A DNA stretch of 64,000 bases, taken from contig NZ_JBHSGI010000009.1 in assembly GCF_042654245.1 (NCBI RefSeq), positions 124,001 through 188,000 on the forward strand, given 5' to 3'. The translations under genes were made by a program, and so were the position numbers. The notes below the pieces were generated by a model. It was not told the origin of the DNA. It did not search any database and saw only the letters and a program-made list of their open reading frames with translations. This DNA comes from Seohaeicola_A nanhaiensis. Lineage in GTDB: Bacteria > Pseudomonadota > Alphaproteobacteria > Rhodobacterales > Rhodobacteraceae. Every line of letters begins with the position of its first letter. Within the stretch, counting starts at the first letter, position 1. This document shows positions 44,104-53,026 of the stretch, piece by piece.

Positions 44104-44118
44104 TCGCCACGAACGACA

Positions 44119-44142
44119 ACGGCGCCCCCAGGGGAGCGCCGT
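44119..44142 (-). terminator. Hairpin between the capsule-type gene and trxA
   Basis: ACGGCGC pairs with GCGCCGT around a ten-base loop. It lies 23 bp past the trxA stop and 16 bp past the end of the convergent gene, so it may serve both. The T-tract is poor in either direction. Confidence 0.55.
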
Positions 44143-44164
44143 GAGATTTCCGGTGCCGGCCGGA

Positions 44165-44485
44165 TCAGATCGAGGAATCGATCCAGTTCTGCAGGGCTGC
44201 CTTCGGTGCGGCGCCGGCGCGGTTGCTGACGACCTGGCCGTCCTTGAAGATGAACAGCGCGGGAATGCTGCGCACGCCCATGGTGGCGGCGGAGTTCGGG
44301 TTGCTGTCGACGTCGACCTTGGCAACCTTGATCTTGCCTTCGTATTCCTTGGCAAGCTCTTCCAGAGCCGGGCCGATCTGCTTGCACGGGCCGCACCACT
44401 CGGCCCAGAAATCCACCACGACGGGGATATCGGAATTTTTCACTTCGGCATCGAAGGTGGCGTCGGTCACGGCAACGGTCGACAT
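44165..44485 (-). CDS. trxA: Thioredoxin
   Basis: A 106-residue thioredoxin with the active site WAEWCGPCKQIGP and the cis-proline in RSIPALFIFKDG. It is the general cytoplasmic disulfide reductant. AGGAGA precedes the ATG at 44485. It follows addA by 37 bp on the same strand and may be read from that long operon as well as from its own promoter. Confidence 0.96.
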   Translation of the reverse strand: MSTVAVTDATFDAEVKNSDIPVVVDFWAEWCGPCKQIGPALEELAKEYEGKIKVAKVDVDSNPNSAATMGVRSIPALFIFKDGQVVSNRAGAAPKAALQNWIDSSI

Positions 44486-44522
44486 GCGGGGTCTCCTGGA
44501 GGGATGTGTCAGGGTTGGAAAC

Positions 44523-47500
44523 CTAGGTAGCCGCGGCCCCAAGGTCAAGATCTTGGGTGCGACCCAGGGCCTCCGTCACAAGATCGTGCGGCAGGGGCAT
44601 GAGCGTGGCGCTGCGGGTCCAGAGGATCGCGGTAGAGATCCGGCGGCCCGGCCAAATCTGGCGGAGCGCCTCGGCATAGGCGCCCATCTGGCGTAACACG
44701 CCTTCGGGACAGGCGGCGGCATCGGCGGGAAAGGTGCCGTTTGTCTTGATGTCGACGGCGAGGATTTCGTCGTCGGTTATCACCAGCCGGTCGATCACGC
44801 CGTGGATGCGGCGGTTGCCGATGGGGGCGGTGACGGCCACCTCGGCCAGCACCTCAGCGCCCCAGACGTGCGCGAGCGTCGGATTGTCGAGCACCGACGC
44901 CGCCTCGGCCAGGGCGAAGGCGAGATCGTCGGGGCTGGCGTCGGGCAGCAGGTGCGCGGCGAGCGCGGCTCGGTCGGTGGCGGCGATGCCCGGCAGATGT
45001 TCCAGCAGGCGGTGAATCCGGGTGCCGCGCTGTTTCGCGGTGTCGGTCTCGTCGCCCTCGGCGCCGGGCAGCGCCTTGGCGCCACCGAGGTCCGAGGGGC
45101 TGAGCACCTCTGGCAGCGGCGGCGGGACCGTGGCGGGGGTGGCATAGAAAGCCGGAACGGGGGCCAGGGTGCGGGTGGTCTGTTCGGGCTCGCGCAGCGG
45201 CAGCCGGTCCCAGGCGTCGTCGATCATGCGCAGGCCGGGGCCGGTGGGCTGATCGGCAGCGACGCTGCCCGAGGCCTGCATCCCGGCCTCGACCACACTG
45301 TGCCAGCCGTCGTCGGCCTCGCCCGCTGCGGCGACGATCAGCCACTTTTCCGCCCGTGTCAGAGCCACATAGAGCAGCCGCAGCCGTTCCGCCGCCTCGC
45401 GCTCGACCGCCTCGGCGCGGGACTCTGCCATCGCGGGGGGCATGGCATCGGCCGGGGTCCGCCAGAGTGGGACTCCCCCGGCGGTCAGGATGTCGCCACG
45501 CGGGTCGATCTTGCGGTTGGCGGTGTCGGGCAGGATGACGATGGGCGCCTCGAGCCCCTTGGCGCCGTGGACGGTCATCACCCGGATCATGTCGCCCGCC
45601 GAGCCGAGCTGACGCTTGATTTCCAGATCGTCGGTTTCCATCCAGACGAGGAAACCCGTGAGGCTGGGAACGGCCGAGGATTCATAGGCCAGCGCCTGGG
45701 CCAGCAGCGCGTTGATGCCATCCTCGGCCTCGGCGCCCAGGCGGCCGATCAGGCGTTTGCGGCCATCGTGGCGGATCAGCACCCGTTCGATCAGATCGTA
45801 GGGGCGCAGGAAATCGGCCTGCCCGCGCAGATCGTGCAGCATGGCGAGGGTGTCGGGAAATTCGGGTTCGCGCCTGCGAAGTTCGGCCCAGAGGAAGCGG
45901 CCTTCGGGCCTTCGGTGGGCGAGGTCGAAGATCATCTGTTCGGTCCAGCCGAACAGCGGCGAGCGCAGGGCGGCGGCAAGCGAGAGGTCGTCTTCGGGCG
46001 TCGCGAGGAACCGCAGCAGCGCGGCCAGATCCTTGACCGCCAGTTCCGCGCCGACCTTCAGCCGGTCGGCGCCGGCAATGGGCAGACCGGCGCCCTTGCA
46101 GGCGCGGATGATCTCGGAAAACAGGGTGGAGCGGCGCTGCACCAGGATGAGGAAATCGCCGGGGCGCACGGGACGGCGGAACAGGCTGTCGCGGTCGCGG
46201 TCCGGGACGGTTTCCCGGCGGTCGATCATGTCCTTGATCGACTGCGCCACCTGCCGCGCCAGCAGCACCTCGTGATGCTGTGCGCCGGGCCGGTCGACCG
46301 GGTCGGTCCATTCGGGGCGTTCGTCGTCTTCGGCCTTGGGGATCGCGGGCCAGAGATCGACCCGCCCCGGCAGGTCGGAGTGGAAGGCGCGGTGTCGCCC
46401 GTCGACGGGGAACCCGGCCTGCGCCTTCCCGGCGAAGACGTTGTCGACCAGCCGCAGGATCGTTTCAGCCGAACGGAAGGAGAATTCGAGCGTCAGGTCA
46501 AAGAGGCGGTCGCCCGTCGCCTCCAGCCGGCCGGCAAAATCGGCCTGCATCCGGTCGAAGGCGCCGGGATCGGCGCCCTGGAAGGAGTAGATCGACTGTT
46601 TCTTGTCGCCCACCACGAAGATGGTCCGGCGCACATCGGGCCGCGCGCCTTCGCCGGTGGTGAACTCCTGCGCCAGCTTTTCGATCACGTCCCATTGTTC
46701 GGGGCTGGTGTCCTGCGCCTCGTCCACCAGGATGTGGTCGATGCCGCCGTCGAGACGGTAGAGCACCCAGGCCGCGACGGAGCGGTCGTTCAGCAGCTGC
46801 CGGGCCTTCAGGATCAGGTCGTCGAAATCGAGCAGGCCGCGCAGCTGTTTCTGGCGTTCGTATTCCGGCAGGAACGCGGCGGCGAAGGCGTGGAGGGTGC
46901 GGGATTTTTCAAAGCTAGCAATTGCATTCTGAAAGACATGCGCCTCGTGAACCCGGTCCATGAAACCATGCAGTGCATCCGCAACCGGTTCTACGGCTAC
47001 TAAGGCTTTGCTGTGGTTTGATTGCGGGAAGTTCCGAGACTTGGAGTCGCCTTTTTGGTAGTCCCCGTTTTTGCCATCACTTTGATATAGAAACTCGGGC
47101 TTTAAGGCCTCAAGATCGGAAAGCGTCGGTGCGATAACATCAATTTTTGCGAGGCGATCTGCCAAATCCGCATAGCTTTTCGACAGCGTTTTGAGGATTG
47201 GCAAAAGGTCAGACCAGAGAGCTTGTTCCGATCCGTCGAATGCAATTGCAATAGCGTCAAGCTCACTTGGGTTCGGCGGCAAACCAAGTGCACGAGTGAT
47301 GGCCTCGGGGCTGACTTCGATCAGCGCCTGCCGGTGTTTCAGCACCGCCTGCAACAGATCCTCCAGCCGGGCGTCCGAGACATAGGCGGCGATGCCGTCG
47401 AGCAGCGGGCGCTGCGGGCCGTCGGCCATGGTTTCGACGATCTGGCTCACCAGCAGCCGGGCGGCGCGGTCTTCCATCTCGGCGAATTGCGGACTGACGC

Positions 47501-47915
47501 CGGCTTCGAGCGGGAAGCGGCGCAGGAGGGCGGAACAGAAGGAGTGGATCGTCTGGATCTTGAGACCGCCCGGCGCCTCGATGGCGCGGGCAAAGAGCGT
47601 GCGGGCGTGGCGCATCCGGTCGGGTGTCAGCGCGCCTTCGACGCCGAGCACGTCCAGCTGTTCGGCCAGCGCGGTGTCGGTCAGCATGGTCCATTCGCCC
47701 AGGCGGCGGAACAGGCGGTTCTGCATCTCGCTGGCCGCCGCCTTGGTATAGGTGAGGCAGAGGATGTTCTGGGGTTCGACCCCGTCGAGCAGCAGCCGCG
47801 CCACCCGGTCGGTCAGCACCCGCGTCTTGCCCGACCCGGCGTTGGCGGCCAGCCAGGTCGAGGCATCGGGCCGCGCGGCGCGCACCTGCGCCTCGGTCGC
47901 CGCGTCGCGGGTCAT
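44523..47915 (-). CDS. addA: Double-strand break repair helicase-nuclease AddA
   Basis: An 1130-residue UvrD-like helicase with a RecB-type nuclease domain that processes DNA ends with AddB. Walker A is WLAANAGSGKTRVLTDR, with IQTIHSFCSALLRRFP near residue 110. Walker B is HILVDEAQDTSPEQWDVIE, and MTVHGAKGLEAPIVIL is helicase motif V. The nuclease lysine lies in EILAVDIKTNGTFP near the end. The ATG at 47915 overlaps the addB stop. The stretch 46900-47290 has much lower GC than the rest of the gene yet stays in frame. Confidence 0.93.
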   Translation of the reverse strand: MTRDAATEAQVRAARPDASTWLAANAGSGKTRVLTDRVARLLLDGVEPQNILCLTYTKAAASEMQNRLFRRLGEWTMLTDTALAEQLDVLGVEGALTPDRMRHARTLFARAIEAPGGLKIQTIHSFCSALLRRFPLEAGVSPQFAEMEDRAARLLVSQIVETMADGPQRPLLDGIAAYVSDARLEDLLQAVLKHRQALIEVSPEAITRALGLPPNPSELDAIAIAFDGSEQALWSDLLPILKTLSKSYADLADRLAKIDVIAPTLSDLEALKPEFLYQSDGKNGDYQKGDSKSRNFPQSNHSKALVAVEPVADALHGFMDRVHEAHVFQNAIASFEKSRTLHAFAAAFLPEYERQKQLRGLLDFDDLILKARQLLNDRSVAAWVLYRLDGGIDHILVDEAQDTSPEQWDVIEKLAQEFTTGEGARPDVRRTIFVVGDKKQSIYSFQGADPGAFDRMQADFAGRLEATGDRLFDLTLEFSFRSAETILRLVDNVFAGKAQAGFPVDGRHRAFHSDLPGRVDLWPAIPKAEDDERPEWTDPVDRPGAQHHEVLLARQVAQSIKDMIDRRETVPDRDRDSLFRRPVRPGDFLILVQRRSTLFSEIIRACKGAGLPIAGADRLKVGAELAVKDLAALLRFLATPEDDLSLAAALRSPLFGWTEQMIFDLAHRRPEGRFLWAELRRREPEFPDTLAMLHDLRGQADFLRPYDLIERVLIRHDGRKRLIGRLGAEAEDGINALLAQALAYESSAVPSLTGFLVWMETDDLEIKRQLGSAGDMIRVMTVHGAKGLEAPIVILPDTANRKIDPRGDILTAGGVPLWRTPADAMPPAMAESRAEAVEREAAERLRLLYVALTRAEKWLIVAAAGEADDGWHSVVEAGMQASGSVAADQPTGPGLRMIDDAWDRLPLREPEQTTRTLAPVPAFYATPATVPPPLPEVLSPSDLGGAKALPGAEGDETDTAKQRGTRIHRLLEHLPGIAATDRAALAAHLLPDASPDDLAFALAEAASVLDNPTLAHVWGAEVLAEVAVTAPIGNRRIHGVIDRLVITDDEILAVDIKTNGTFPADAAACPEGVLRQMGAYAEALRQIWPGRRISTAILWTRSATLMPLPHDLVTEALGRTQDLDLGAAAT

Positions 47916-50842
47916 TCGAGGACCTCCGGGGTGGCCGTGACGCTGCCGTCCCATTCGCCGAAGCGGGCCAGATGGTCATAGTTGCCGCGGTCGGTGTCCT
48001 TGAACAGCATCCGCCGTGCGGTGAATCCCTGATCGGCGCGGTGATAGTGGCGGATCAGCGTGACCAGCCGGGCCAGCACCTCGGCCGCGCTTTCCTCGTC
48101 CAACGGCGCGGGCTGTTCGCTGAGGGTGCTGCCGATCCCGAGGAACAGCGCCTGGACCACGGGCGCGGCGGGAATCCCCTTGAACAGACCCTGTTCGGCG
48201 AGGGCGGCTTCGATCAGGAGCTGTTTGTCGAAGTATTTCTGTTCGCGCGTCGTTGGCACATGCCCGGTCTTGTAGTCGTAGATCAGCAGGTTGCCGGAGG
48301 CGTCGATGTCGATCCGGTCGGCGCGGCCGGTCAGGGTGAAATCGACGCCCGGCAGCGGCACCCGCACCTTGGTTTCCAGATGCTCGGGGCGGGCCTGATC
48401 CTGCCGGCGCCGTTCGGCCTGGACGAAATCGCCGGCGATGCGGCCCAGCCGGGCCAGCCACAGCCGACGGGCGGCGGGCCAGGGCACGTCGGTTTCCAGC
48501 ACGCGGGCGCAGTGGTCGAGCAGGCGCGCGGGCGTCAGGGCGGCGGGATCGTCGCGGGTTTCCTTGATGAAGGCTTCGAGAATGTCGTGCACGACATTGC
48601 CGCGCAGGGCCGCGTCGGGCTCCATCGCCAGCGGGTCGAGCGGGTTCAGCCGCAGCACATGGCGGGCATAGATCGCATAGGGGTCGCGGATCAGCGTCTT
48701 GATCTCGGTGATCGACAGCCGCCGGGGCCGCGCGGCGACGGGGGGCTTTGGCGAGGGGCGATGCGCGCCCGCGATCCTGGGCGCGAATTCGGCGGCCTCG
48801 GCCAGATCGAGCCAGTGACGGCCCCGGTCGCGCATCCCGGCCAGCGCGGGTTTGCCGGTTTCGTGCAGGCCCTCGAGCAGGTTGGTCAGACGGTTCAGCC
48901 AGCGCGAGGGCACGGTTTCGGCATCGTCGGAGCGGATCGCGCGGGTGAGCCAGACCTCGGGCGCGGCGATTGCCTGCTGGAAGTCATGGGCGGAGAGGCC
49001 GATGCGCCGCTCGGGCAGCAACAGCCCGGCCTGTTTGCGCATGGAGCGGTTCAGCCAGGGATCGGGGCGGGCGACCTCGGGCCAGGCGCCTTCGTTCAGG
49101 CCGCCCAGGATCAGCAGGTCGGCGCCCTGCACCCGCGCCTCGAGCGTGCCCCAGATCAGGATGCCTTCGTGCGGCTTGTCGCGGTCGCGCACCTCTTCGC
49201 CGGATTGCAGCAGAGCCCCAAGCAGGTCGGCGAAGTCGCGGGCGCCCATCGCGCCGCCGTGGCCGGATTCGGTTTCCAATGCGGTCAGGGTCTTCAGCAC
49301 CTCCTGTCCGGCGTTTTTCTCCCACAGGCCGCCCGAGCCTTCGGTCGCGCTGCCCCCTGCGAGCGCTTCGGCCACGCGGCGCAGGCGGAGCACCCAGTCG
49401 GACAGGTCGAGGTCGCCGCGGACGGTCTGGTCGGTGACAAGCGCGATCAGCCAGTCGATCCAGGCGGTTGGCGGATCGTCCAGCCGGGCGGCATAGGCCC
49501 TCAGCCCCGCAGCGTCGGGGAAGGCTGGGCCGTTGCGGCGCAGGTGCAGTTCCAGGTTGCGGCTGTGGATCAGGTGCAGGTTGCGATCCGGCCCGGAATG
49601 GCAGAGCGGATGTTTCAGCAGCGTCACCAGGGCCTCGGCCGTCAGGCGATCGGTGAACAGCGCCGCAACATGGCGCAGGAAGCGGCCGGGCGGCGAGAGG
49701 TGCAGCGGCATCCCGGCGCTGTCGTCGGGGGTGATCCGCCAGCGGTCGAGTGCGGCGGAAACGCGGCGGGTCAGCATCCGGTCGGGGGTGATCAGCGCGG
49801 CGGTCTGGCCGGCTTCGGCGGCGGCGCGCAGGCGCATCGCGATGGCCAGCGCCTCGGTGCGGGGGTCGGGCGCCTCGACCAGCGTCATGGCCTCGGTGGC
49901 CTGTCCGATGTCGCCCAGCCGCGGCCCTTCGTCGAGCCAGGCATCGGTGAAGGGCGCGGGCCGCAGGGCGAGCGAGACGAGCCGGTTGCGCGCCGGTGCG
50001 GGGGCGGGCGTATCGGTCCAGCGGATCACGTCGCCGGGGGTGATGCCCAGCCGCTCCATCATATGGGCGAAGCGGTATTGCGGATGGTCCTCGGTGCCCT
50101 GGGTGCGGGTCAGGTCGGCCCAGACGCGGTCCGGCTGGTCGAAGTCGAAGCCCGGCAGGAGGATCGCGCCCTGCGGCAGACGCGCCACCGCCTCCATCAG
50201 CATGAGCGTGGTGCCGCGCGATCCGGTCGAGCCGGCCACCAGCACCGGCCCCTGAGGCGGGGTCTCGGCCCAGGCGGCGCTCAGCGCCTCGACGGCGCGG
50301 CGGTTGCGGTGGGTCGCGTCGTCGGCGCCGCCGGATTGCAGGTAGTCTTCGGCGATGCCGATGAAGGCGAGCGCGCGCGCCCAATGGCCCGACATGTCGG
50401 CGACGTCGAGCTGGCGCAGGACATCGGGGGCGACGCCTTCATCGGCCATCTCGTCCATCAGCGCGGCGAGGCTGTCGGCGAGGTCGTAGACCGAGGCGCG
50501 GGCGGCCAGATCGGGCTGGCGGTCGAGCAGGCGGGCGACCAGCTGGGCCAGTTGCAGGCGGCGGCGCAGGCCCGGCGCGGCGGGTTCCGCCGGGGCGAGC
50601 GGGGTCAGCGCGGCGATATCGGTCACCAGCGAGAGGCGGGGCAGCAGTTTCGCCGGCCCGGCGTCCTGCAGCGCCCGGATGCGGCGGGCCATGCGGCGGG
50701 TGTTGACGATCAGGCGGAGGCGCGCCGCCGCCTGCGGCGGCTGGCCCGCCAGGCGGGCGTCGATTCCGGCCAGCAATGCGGCGGGAAAGTCGACGCCGGG
50801 CGGCAGGGCAAAGACCCTTGGTTTGTCGGACGGCTCAAACAT
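47912..50842 (-). CDS. addB: Double-strand break repair protein AddB
   Basis: A 976-residue partner of AddA, of the alphaproteobacterial type. It has the inactive helicase-like N-terminal part (RRMARRIRALQ), a central GLNEGAWPE helicase-like motif, and a C-terminal nuclease domain with TGRADRIDIDASGNLLIYDY and KTGHVPTTREQKYF. No iron-sulfur cysteine set is evident. It overlaps murU by 8 bp and addA by 4 bp. Confidence 0.92.
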   Translation of the reverse strand: MFEPSDKPRVFALPPGVDFPAALLAGIDARLAGQPPQAAARLRLIVNTRRMARRIRALQDAGPAKLLPRLSLVTDIAALTPLAPAEPAAPGLRRRLQLAQLVARLLDRQPDLAARASVYDLADSLAALMDEMADEGVAPDVLRQLDVADMSGHWARALAFIGIAEDYLQSGGADDATHRNRRAVEALSAAWAETPPQGPVLVAGSTGSRGTTLMLMEAVARLPQGAILLPGFDFDQPDRVWADLTRTQGTEDHPQYRFAHMMERLGITPGDVIRWTDTPAPAPARNRLVSLALRPAPFTDAWLDEGPRLGDIGQATEAMTLVEAPDPRTEALAIAMRLRAAAEAGQTAALITPDRMLTRRVSAALDRWRITPDDSAGMPLHLSPPGRFLRHVAALFTDRLTAEALVTLLKHPLCHSGPDRNLHLIHSRNLELHLRRNGPAFPDAAGLRAYAARLDDPPTAWIDWLIALVTDQTVRGDLDLSDWVLRLRRVAEALAGGSATEGSGGLWEKNAGQEVLKTLTALETESGHGGAMGARDFADLLGALLQSGEEVRDRDKPHEGILIWGTLEARVQGADLLILGGLNEGAWPEVARPDPWLNRSMRKQAGLLLPERRIGLSAHDFQQAIAAPEVWLTRAIRSDDAETVPSRWLNRLTNLLEGLHETGKPALAGMRDRGRHWLDLAEAAEFAPRIAGAHRPSPKPPVAARPRRLSITEIKTLIRDPYAIYARHVLRLNPLDPLAMEPDAALRGNVVHDILEAFIKETRDDPAALTPARLLDHCARVLETDVPWPAARRLWLARLGRIAGDFVQAERRRQDQARPEHLETKVRVPLPGVDFTLTGRADRIDIDASGNLLIYDYKTGHVPTTREQKYFDKQLLIEAALAEQGLFKGIPAAPVVQALFLGIGSTLSEQPAPLDEESAAEVLARLVTLIRHYHRADQGFTARRMLFKDTDRGNYDHLARFGEWDGSVTATPEVLE

Positions 50843-51518
50843 GCGGCTCTGACAGGAGGGTTTCGGCGATCCTTATGCCATCGGGGTGGCCCACGTCGCA
50901 CCAGCGGCCGGGGTAAATCGCGCCGAACAGGCGGCCGCGCTCTGCCATCTCGTCCCAGACCGCGTTCATCGAGAAGACCTGGCCGGGATGCGCCGCAACG
51001 TGTTCGGCGGCGATGATCTGCGCGCCGCCATAGACCATGTCGCCACCGCGCGAGATGCGGCCTTCGGCGTCGAGGCCGAAGTCACCGCCCTTGTCGCGCC
51101 CGACCGTCCGGGCGTGTGGCACGCAGGTCAGCAGGGCATCCATCCGGGCGGGATCCCAGGCGGCGAGCAATTGCGCCAGCGGGTTCGGGCCGGACCAGAT
51201 TGCGTCGGTGTTCAGGGTGATCACCGGGCCGTCGCCCAGCAGCGGCAGGGCCGCCTTGAGGCCACCGCCGGTGTCGAGAATATCGGGCGTTTCATGCGAG
51301 ATCTCGACGCCCTTCGGTGTCAGATGCGCGGCCAGCATCTCGGCTTTGTAATGGGCGTTTGCGGCGATCACCGGGGCGCCGATACCGACCGCGAGATCAA
51401 GCGCGTGGTCGATCAGGGGCCGCCCGGCCACCGCGATCAGCGGTTTGGGCCGGTCGCGGGTCAGCGCGCCCATGCGTGTGCCGAAGCCGGCGGCGAAGAG
51501 GAGGACGGGCAGCGTCAT
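50835..51518 (-). CDS. murU: Nucleotidyltransferase, probable N-acetylmuramate-1-phosphate uridylyltransferase
   Basis: A 227-residue nucleotidyltransferase with the loop AAGFGTRMGALTRDRPKPLI, the metal aspartate in VITLNTDAIW and YPGRWCDVGHPDG near the end. Paired with the adjacent AmgK-like kinase it fits the recycling route MurNAc to MurNAc-1-P to UDP-MurNAc known from pseudomonads and Caulobacter. It overlaps amgK by 4 bp and addB by 8 bp. The assignment rests on this pairing; another sugar is possible. Confidence 0.85.
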   Translation of the reverse strand: MTLPVLLFAAGFGTRMGALTRDRPKPLIAVAGRPLIDHALDLAVGIGAPVIAANAHYKAEMLAAHLTPKGVEISHETPDILDTGGGLKAALPLLGDGPVITLNTDAIWSGPNPLAQLLAAWDPARMDALLTCVPHARTVGRDKGGDFGLDAEGRISRGGDMVYGGAQIIAAEHVAAHPGQVFSMNAVWDEMAERGRLFGAIYPGRWCDVGHPDGIRIAETLLSEPHV

Positions 51519-52513
51519 CGGCGCAGCCTTGCAAGCACGGCGGGCGTCGGTTCGGGCAGGCTGTCGCGCAAGAGCTGCGCCACCGGGGCGAGCGCGGGGT
51601 CGGCGATGTCGCGCATCACGTGTGCCCAGACCTTGGGGATCATGTCGACGTAATGCGGCTTGCCATAATCGAGGCCCAGCCGGCCGAAGACTCCGAGGAT
51701 CCGCAGGTTGCGCTGGGCGCCGAGCACGCGGTAGACGGTGCGGAAGTCCGAGTCCGCCACGCCGGTGTCCGCGATGTAGTGGGCGAGCATCTGGTCTTCG
51801 ACCTCGGGCGAGACATCCCGGCGGACGTCCTGCAGAAGCGAGACCAGATCATAGGCCGGGTGCCCGGCCATGGCGTCCTGAAAGTCGAGCAGGCCGACGC
51901 GGGCCGGGCCTTCGCGTTCGGGCAGCCACAAGAGGTTGTCGGCGTGGTAGTCGCGCTGGGCGAGGACGGTTCGGCCTGTCGTAGTGCGCTCCAGGATCTC
52001 GCGGAAGCGGGTGGCGAATTCGGTCTGCGCCTGCGCGTCCGCCGCACCCGCGACGGGATCGCGATACTTGGTGAAAGCCAGGCAGGCCAGGTCGGTCATC
52101 CGCTGGGGGCCGTAGGGGTCGAGCTGCGGCAGCGGCGCCTGGGCCAGTGTCACCAGAACATCGGTCGCGGCGCGGTAGAGCGTTGCCTCAATGGCCGGGT
52201 CCTTCGGGATCACGCGGGAAAACAGGGCGTCGCCCAGATCCTCGATCAGGAGAAAGCCATGCGTGGTATCTTCGGCGTAGATCTCGGGCGCGCTCAGCCC
52301 CAGCCCGTGCAGGTGTCGGGCAATGCGGACGAAGGGGCGCACATCCTCGCCCTTGTCCGGCGGGGCGTCCATCAGGACCGCGGTGCGGCCCCCGGCATCG
52401 CGCAGCCGTTCATAGCGGCGGTTCGAGGCGTCGCCGGCCAGCGGGCCGCGGGTGGCGCCGGCCATGAAGGTGGTGGCCAGGAAGCTGTCGGCCAGGGTGG
52501 AGCGGTCAGTCAT
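51515..52513 (-). CDS. amgK: Aminoglycoside phosphotransferase-fold sugar kinase, probable AmgK
   Basis: A 332-residue kinase. The nucleotide loop is LAGDASNRRYERLRD. The catalytic loop is VLAQRDYHADNLLW, with Asp and Asn, and the metal-binding LLDFQDAMAGHPAYDLVSLL follows. AmgK phosphorylates MurNAc or GlcNAc at the anomeric carbon, giving the MurU substrate. The ATG at 52513 overlaps the tsaE end by 8 bp. Gene order tsaE-amgK-murU-addB-addA is common in alphaproteobacteria. Confidence 0.87.
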   Translation of the reverse strand: MTDRSTLADSFLATTFMAGATRGPLAGDASNRRYERLRDAGGRTAVLMDAPPDKGEDVRPFVRIARHLHGLGLSAPEIYAEDTTHGFLLIEDLGDALFSRVIPKDPAIEATLYRAATDVLVTLAQAPLPQLDPYGPQRMTDLACLAFTKYRDPVAGAADAQAQTEFATRFREILERTTTGRTVLAQRDYHADNLLWLPEREGPARVGLLDFQDAMAGHPAYDLVSLLQDVRRDVSPEVEDQMLAHYIADTGVADSDFRTVYRVLGAQRNLRILGVFGRLGLDYGKPHYVDMIPKVWAHVMRDIADPALAPVAQLLRDSLPEPTPAVLARLRR

Positions 52514-52985
52514 CGCGCGCGAAATCCAGTCGGCCGGCCCATTTCGGATCGGTCCAGGTGAAGGTGATGTGCCGGGTGTCCTCCAGCGCGGCGTCGGGCG
52601 CAAGGGCGATGTCGAGAGCGCCCGGCGGCGCGAGCGGCCCCAGCCGGTCGGGCCATTCGACCAGGCAGATCGCGGTCGCGAAAGCGTCATCGAGGCCGAG
52701 TTCGATGATCTCGCCGATATCGCCCAGGCGGTAGAGATCGGCGTGCCAGATCTCGCCGGCGGGGCTGTCGTAGCTTTGCACCAGGGTGAAGGTCGGCGAG
52801 GGAACATCCTCGTCCCGGTCCAGCAGCGACCGGATCATCTGGCGGCAGAAATGCGTCTTGCCGGCGCCGATGGGGCCGCTGAACAGCAGGGTGTCGCCGG
52901 GGTGGAGCCGCGCGCCCAGTCTGCGGGCCAGATCGGCTGTGGCCTCGGGCGAAGGCAGGGTAAGCGAGAGCGACGTTTCGGCCAT
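52506..52985 (-). CDS. tsaE: tRNA threonylcarbamoyladenosine biosynthesis ATPase TsaE
   Basis: A 159-residue ATPase of the t6A pathway that works with TsaD and TsaB. The P-loop is FSGPIGAGKTHFCRQM. PSPTFTLVQSYDSP and IWHADLYRLGDIGEIIELGL follow, ending with VEWPDRLG, all family signatures. The ATG at 52985 gives the usual length; the frame is open further upstream but without a ribosome site. It lies 41 bp after the PAS protein gene. Confidence 0.93.
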   Translation of the reverse strand: MAETSLSLTLPSPEATADLARRLGARLHPGDTLLFSGPIGAGKTHFCRQMIRSLLDRDEDVPSPTFTLVQSYDSPAGEIWHADLYRLGDIGEIIELGLDDAFATAICLVEWPDRLGPLAPPGALDIALAPDAALEDTRHITFTWTDPKWAGRLDFARDD

Positions 52986-53026
52986 GCGCGTACCATGGCG
53001 CCGGGCCGGGCTGGCCGCAAGCCGGT

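Noticed and set aside
47972..51016. A 1014-codon open frame opposite addB.
   Set aside because: It is the antisense shadow of addB and murU, with repetitive Gly/Arg/Gln composition and no ribosome site.
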